Shown here: piece by piece, positions 62,230-64,000 of the stretch | Layout: each line of letters opens with the position of its first letter | Position numbering within the stretch: position 1 is the stretch's first letter | NCBI GenBank assembly: GCA_008360975.2 | Contig: CM039181.1 | Coordinates: 10,214,380-10,278,379, forward strand | From: Lichenostomus cassidix | Lineage: Eukaryota > Chordata > Aves > Passeriformes > Meliphagidae | Reading direction: 5' to 3' | Length of the DNA stretch: 64,000 bases | The notes under the pieces: model-generated | Databases searched by the model: none | Seen by the model: the letters and a program-made list of their open reading frames with translations, nothing else | What the model was told of the DNA's origin: nothing | Program-made: the position numbers and the translations under genes

Positions 62230-64000
62230 GCAAAAACAAAGCATGTGTCTTTGAGTTTTGCTATTTTATAATTACTACAGAAAAAAGATTAAGTTAAGAA
62301 GTTGGATGGTCACAATTTGATCTATGGATGTTGGCACCTTTTGCTAACCAAGTGGATTCATTGCACACCTTGCTCCCATTAAAAAAAGGAGTGGAAAACT
62401 GAATTCCAAACAAGTAAAATCTTGTTCATATTTGCAGAACAGTCTTCAAATTAGGAAGCTAGTCTCATATAAAACAATTTGGCTTAGATATATATACAAA
62501 AATCTAAGTTAATTTAAACACACTAAACAGTATCCAGATGTTTTGCTTGCTACTTTTATTAAGATTAACTTTAACAGTAGAAGTTTCTTTCTTTTCCCTT
62601 TTCTCCCAGAAGACCTCATTTTCTCATCCCTGCATTGATAATATTATTGCATTAGAGAAAGCACCGCTGCCACCTCAAATAAAAACAGGCCCATGAAAAT
62701 ATTATCCCTCATAAATTGTTCATCTCATTGGAGTGACTCTATCAAGGTAAGAAGGTGCCAGTACCAAGGGCAACTACATATTTAATTTTTTCCCCCTATA
62801 TGAACAACACAACAGATTTACCAAAGAAACACAGATTCCAAGATTAGGATGCTATGATTGGGTTCACTGGCATCCCTAGTACCTAAAATGCCCTTGGCAG
62901 CTTTAGGGAGAGGAAATAAGGTTTTGCAGAGCAGTGCTAGCTGTCAGGGTAAGGCAGAGATTAGTCATCTCCCCTTCCATGTATTTGATTCTTCTAAAGG
63001 AACACAGAAACAGAGGTGCAGGTCAACAGTTATGATTTATTTTGTATTGGTTTTATTTCTACTATAAAGAATTATATCCTCTATAATTCATTCATTAAGT
63101 TTCTTTTAAGAGTTTTACTCCTTATTAAACAGTTCTACCATACTAAGCAGCAGAATGAGCTGAAATTCTAAACTCACAGTTCTAAAAGTGAGAGTGGAAA
63201 GTAAGTATCTAAAGCCTCCCCCCAAGAAACTAGTATGAATTCCGTTTGGATGATAAAAGTGAGCTATTTAGAAGGCAAGTCTAACAAAGTGAGGTGAGGA
63301 TGGCAGAATTTCCACTTTTTCCTTCTGACAGCTTCACTCATCACATACCAGCCAAAACCTCCACTCCTGGCTCAGCCTCAGAACCCACCTCCTTCCTTCC
63401 AGTGTATTTAACAAAAACATACAATGCATCTTTGTGAAAGAGACATAACACAAGCCAGAGGAATGCCCCACATGTATGACAGTAACTCTTGACAGCTCTT
63501 CCTCCTACACAGAGGGAAATAAGGAATGGAACTGCACATTGATCACAGGCTCTTGGCAGGTCCAACACGGAACCAGCTTACCCCTTGGCATCCCAAGCAC
63601 AGCACTTTTATTTGTTGTTCTCTCCTCTTCAAGAGAGAGTGCAACCCAGTGCATGCAGGGACCACTGTTGGCAGTCCAAGGGGAATGTTTTATCCAACAA
63701 ATACCAAACCATGCAGCCTCACAAAACATGCAAGTGGGCAGCAAGCCTGGCAAGAGCCATGACTGCTTACAGGTCTGCCCACTGCCTTGTATCTTAAGAA
63801 CCTATCACAACAGTGGCACTAAACTGTGAGGAAGAAAAGAGGGAAAGAACGCATTCCTAATGCTAACGGAGTACAAGCTAAAGAACGCATTCTAAAAGCA
63901 AAGACTGGTTTTAAACAGAAAGTGAAGAAGCAATAAAGCATTAGTAGGGTATCTCTCTGTTCCAAGATTTTTCCCCACTGCCAACAAACCAGTGCACTAA

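Larger units (their letters stand above)
38347..64000 (-). other. Probable upstream ATXN10 intron (partial)
   Basis: I looked on the minus strand for the next expected ataxin-10 exon (conserved RLIGNLCYKNK-type sequence) and did not find it, so this stretch is inferred to be intron continuing beyond the window. It contains CR1 pieces, an LTR-like insertion, a TA microsatellite, a hairpin and an unassigned coding-like segment at 58551-58725. Remaining sequence is AT-rich with nothing recognised, notably 38.4-43.2, 44.3-49.7, 56.0-58.1 and 62.3-64.0 kb. Confidence 0.65.

Overview
The window is vertebrate nuclear DNA, almost certainly from a bird. More than a dozen truncated CR1 LINE copies are scattered through it. 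Several still carry the avian CR1 3' tail (ATTCTRTG-type octamers, or on the other strand a start like 'catagaatcacagaatgg'). The sequence is AT-rich, has very low coding density, and its recognisable coding pieces are short exons separated by large introns.

The one gene I can name is ATXN10 (ataxin-10), on the minus strand. Its terminal coding exon lies at 21950-22137 and the preceding exon at 38283-38346, separated by a 16.1 kb intron. Joining the two restores an uninterrupted ataxin-10 C-terminus across a split Phe codon. I found no further ATXN10 exon up to 64000, so 38347-64000 is read as part of the next intron upstream, with the 5' exons outside the window. An ATTAAA signal about 0.5 kb past the stop is a plausible 3' end.

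Layout: 1-21.4 kb is the region downstream of ATXN10. It holds an 867 bp GAAA/GGAA purine tract (368-1234), an ancient SINE-like relic, a (CAG)20 tract with one CAA interruption (12113-12181), seven CR1 fragments, and two unidentified minus-strand exon-like segments (5195-5444 and 15782-15908). 21.4-38.3 kb is the ATXN10 3' end and last intron, with few repeats. 38.3-64 kb carries an old CR1 apparently split by an LTR-like insertion (about 43.3-44.2 kb), further CR1 copies, a long TA microsatellite, two perfect hairpins, and a 58-codon coding-like segment at 58551-58725 on the same strand as ATXN10 that I cannot assign.

In mammals ATXN10 lies between FBLN1 and WNT7B. Neither is recognisable here. 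No bacterial, viral-gene, CRISPR or operon structure is present, and I see no convincing new multi-gene system. The most useful leads are the three unassigned exon-like segments, the large purine tract, the pure CAG run and the nested LTR-in-CR1. All identifications are from reading the sequence; no database search was possible.
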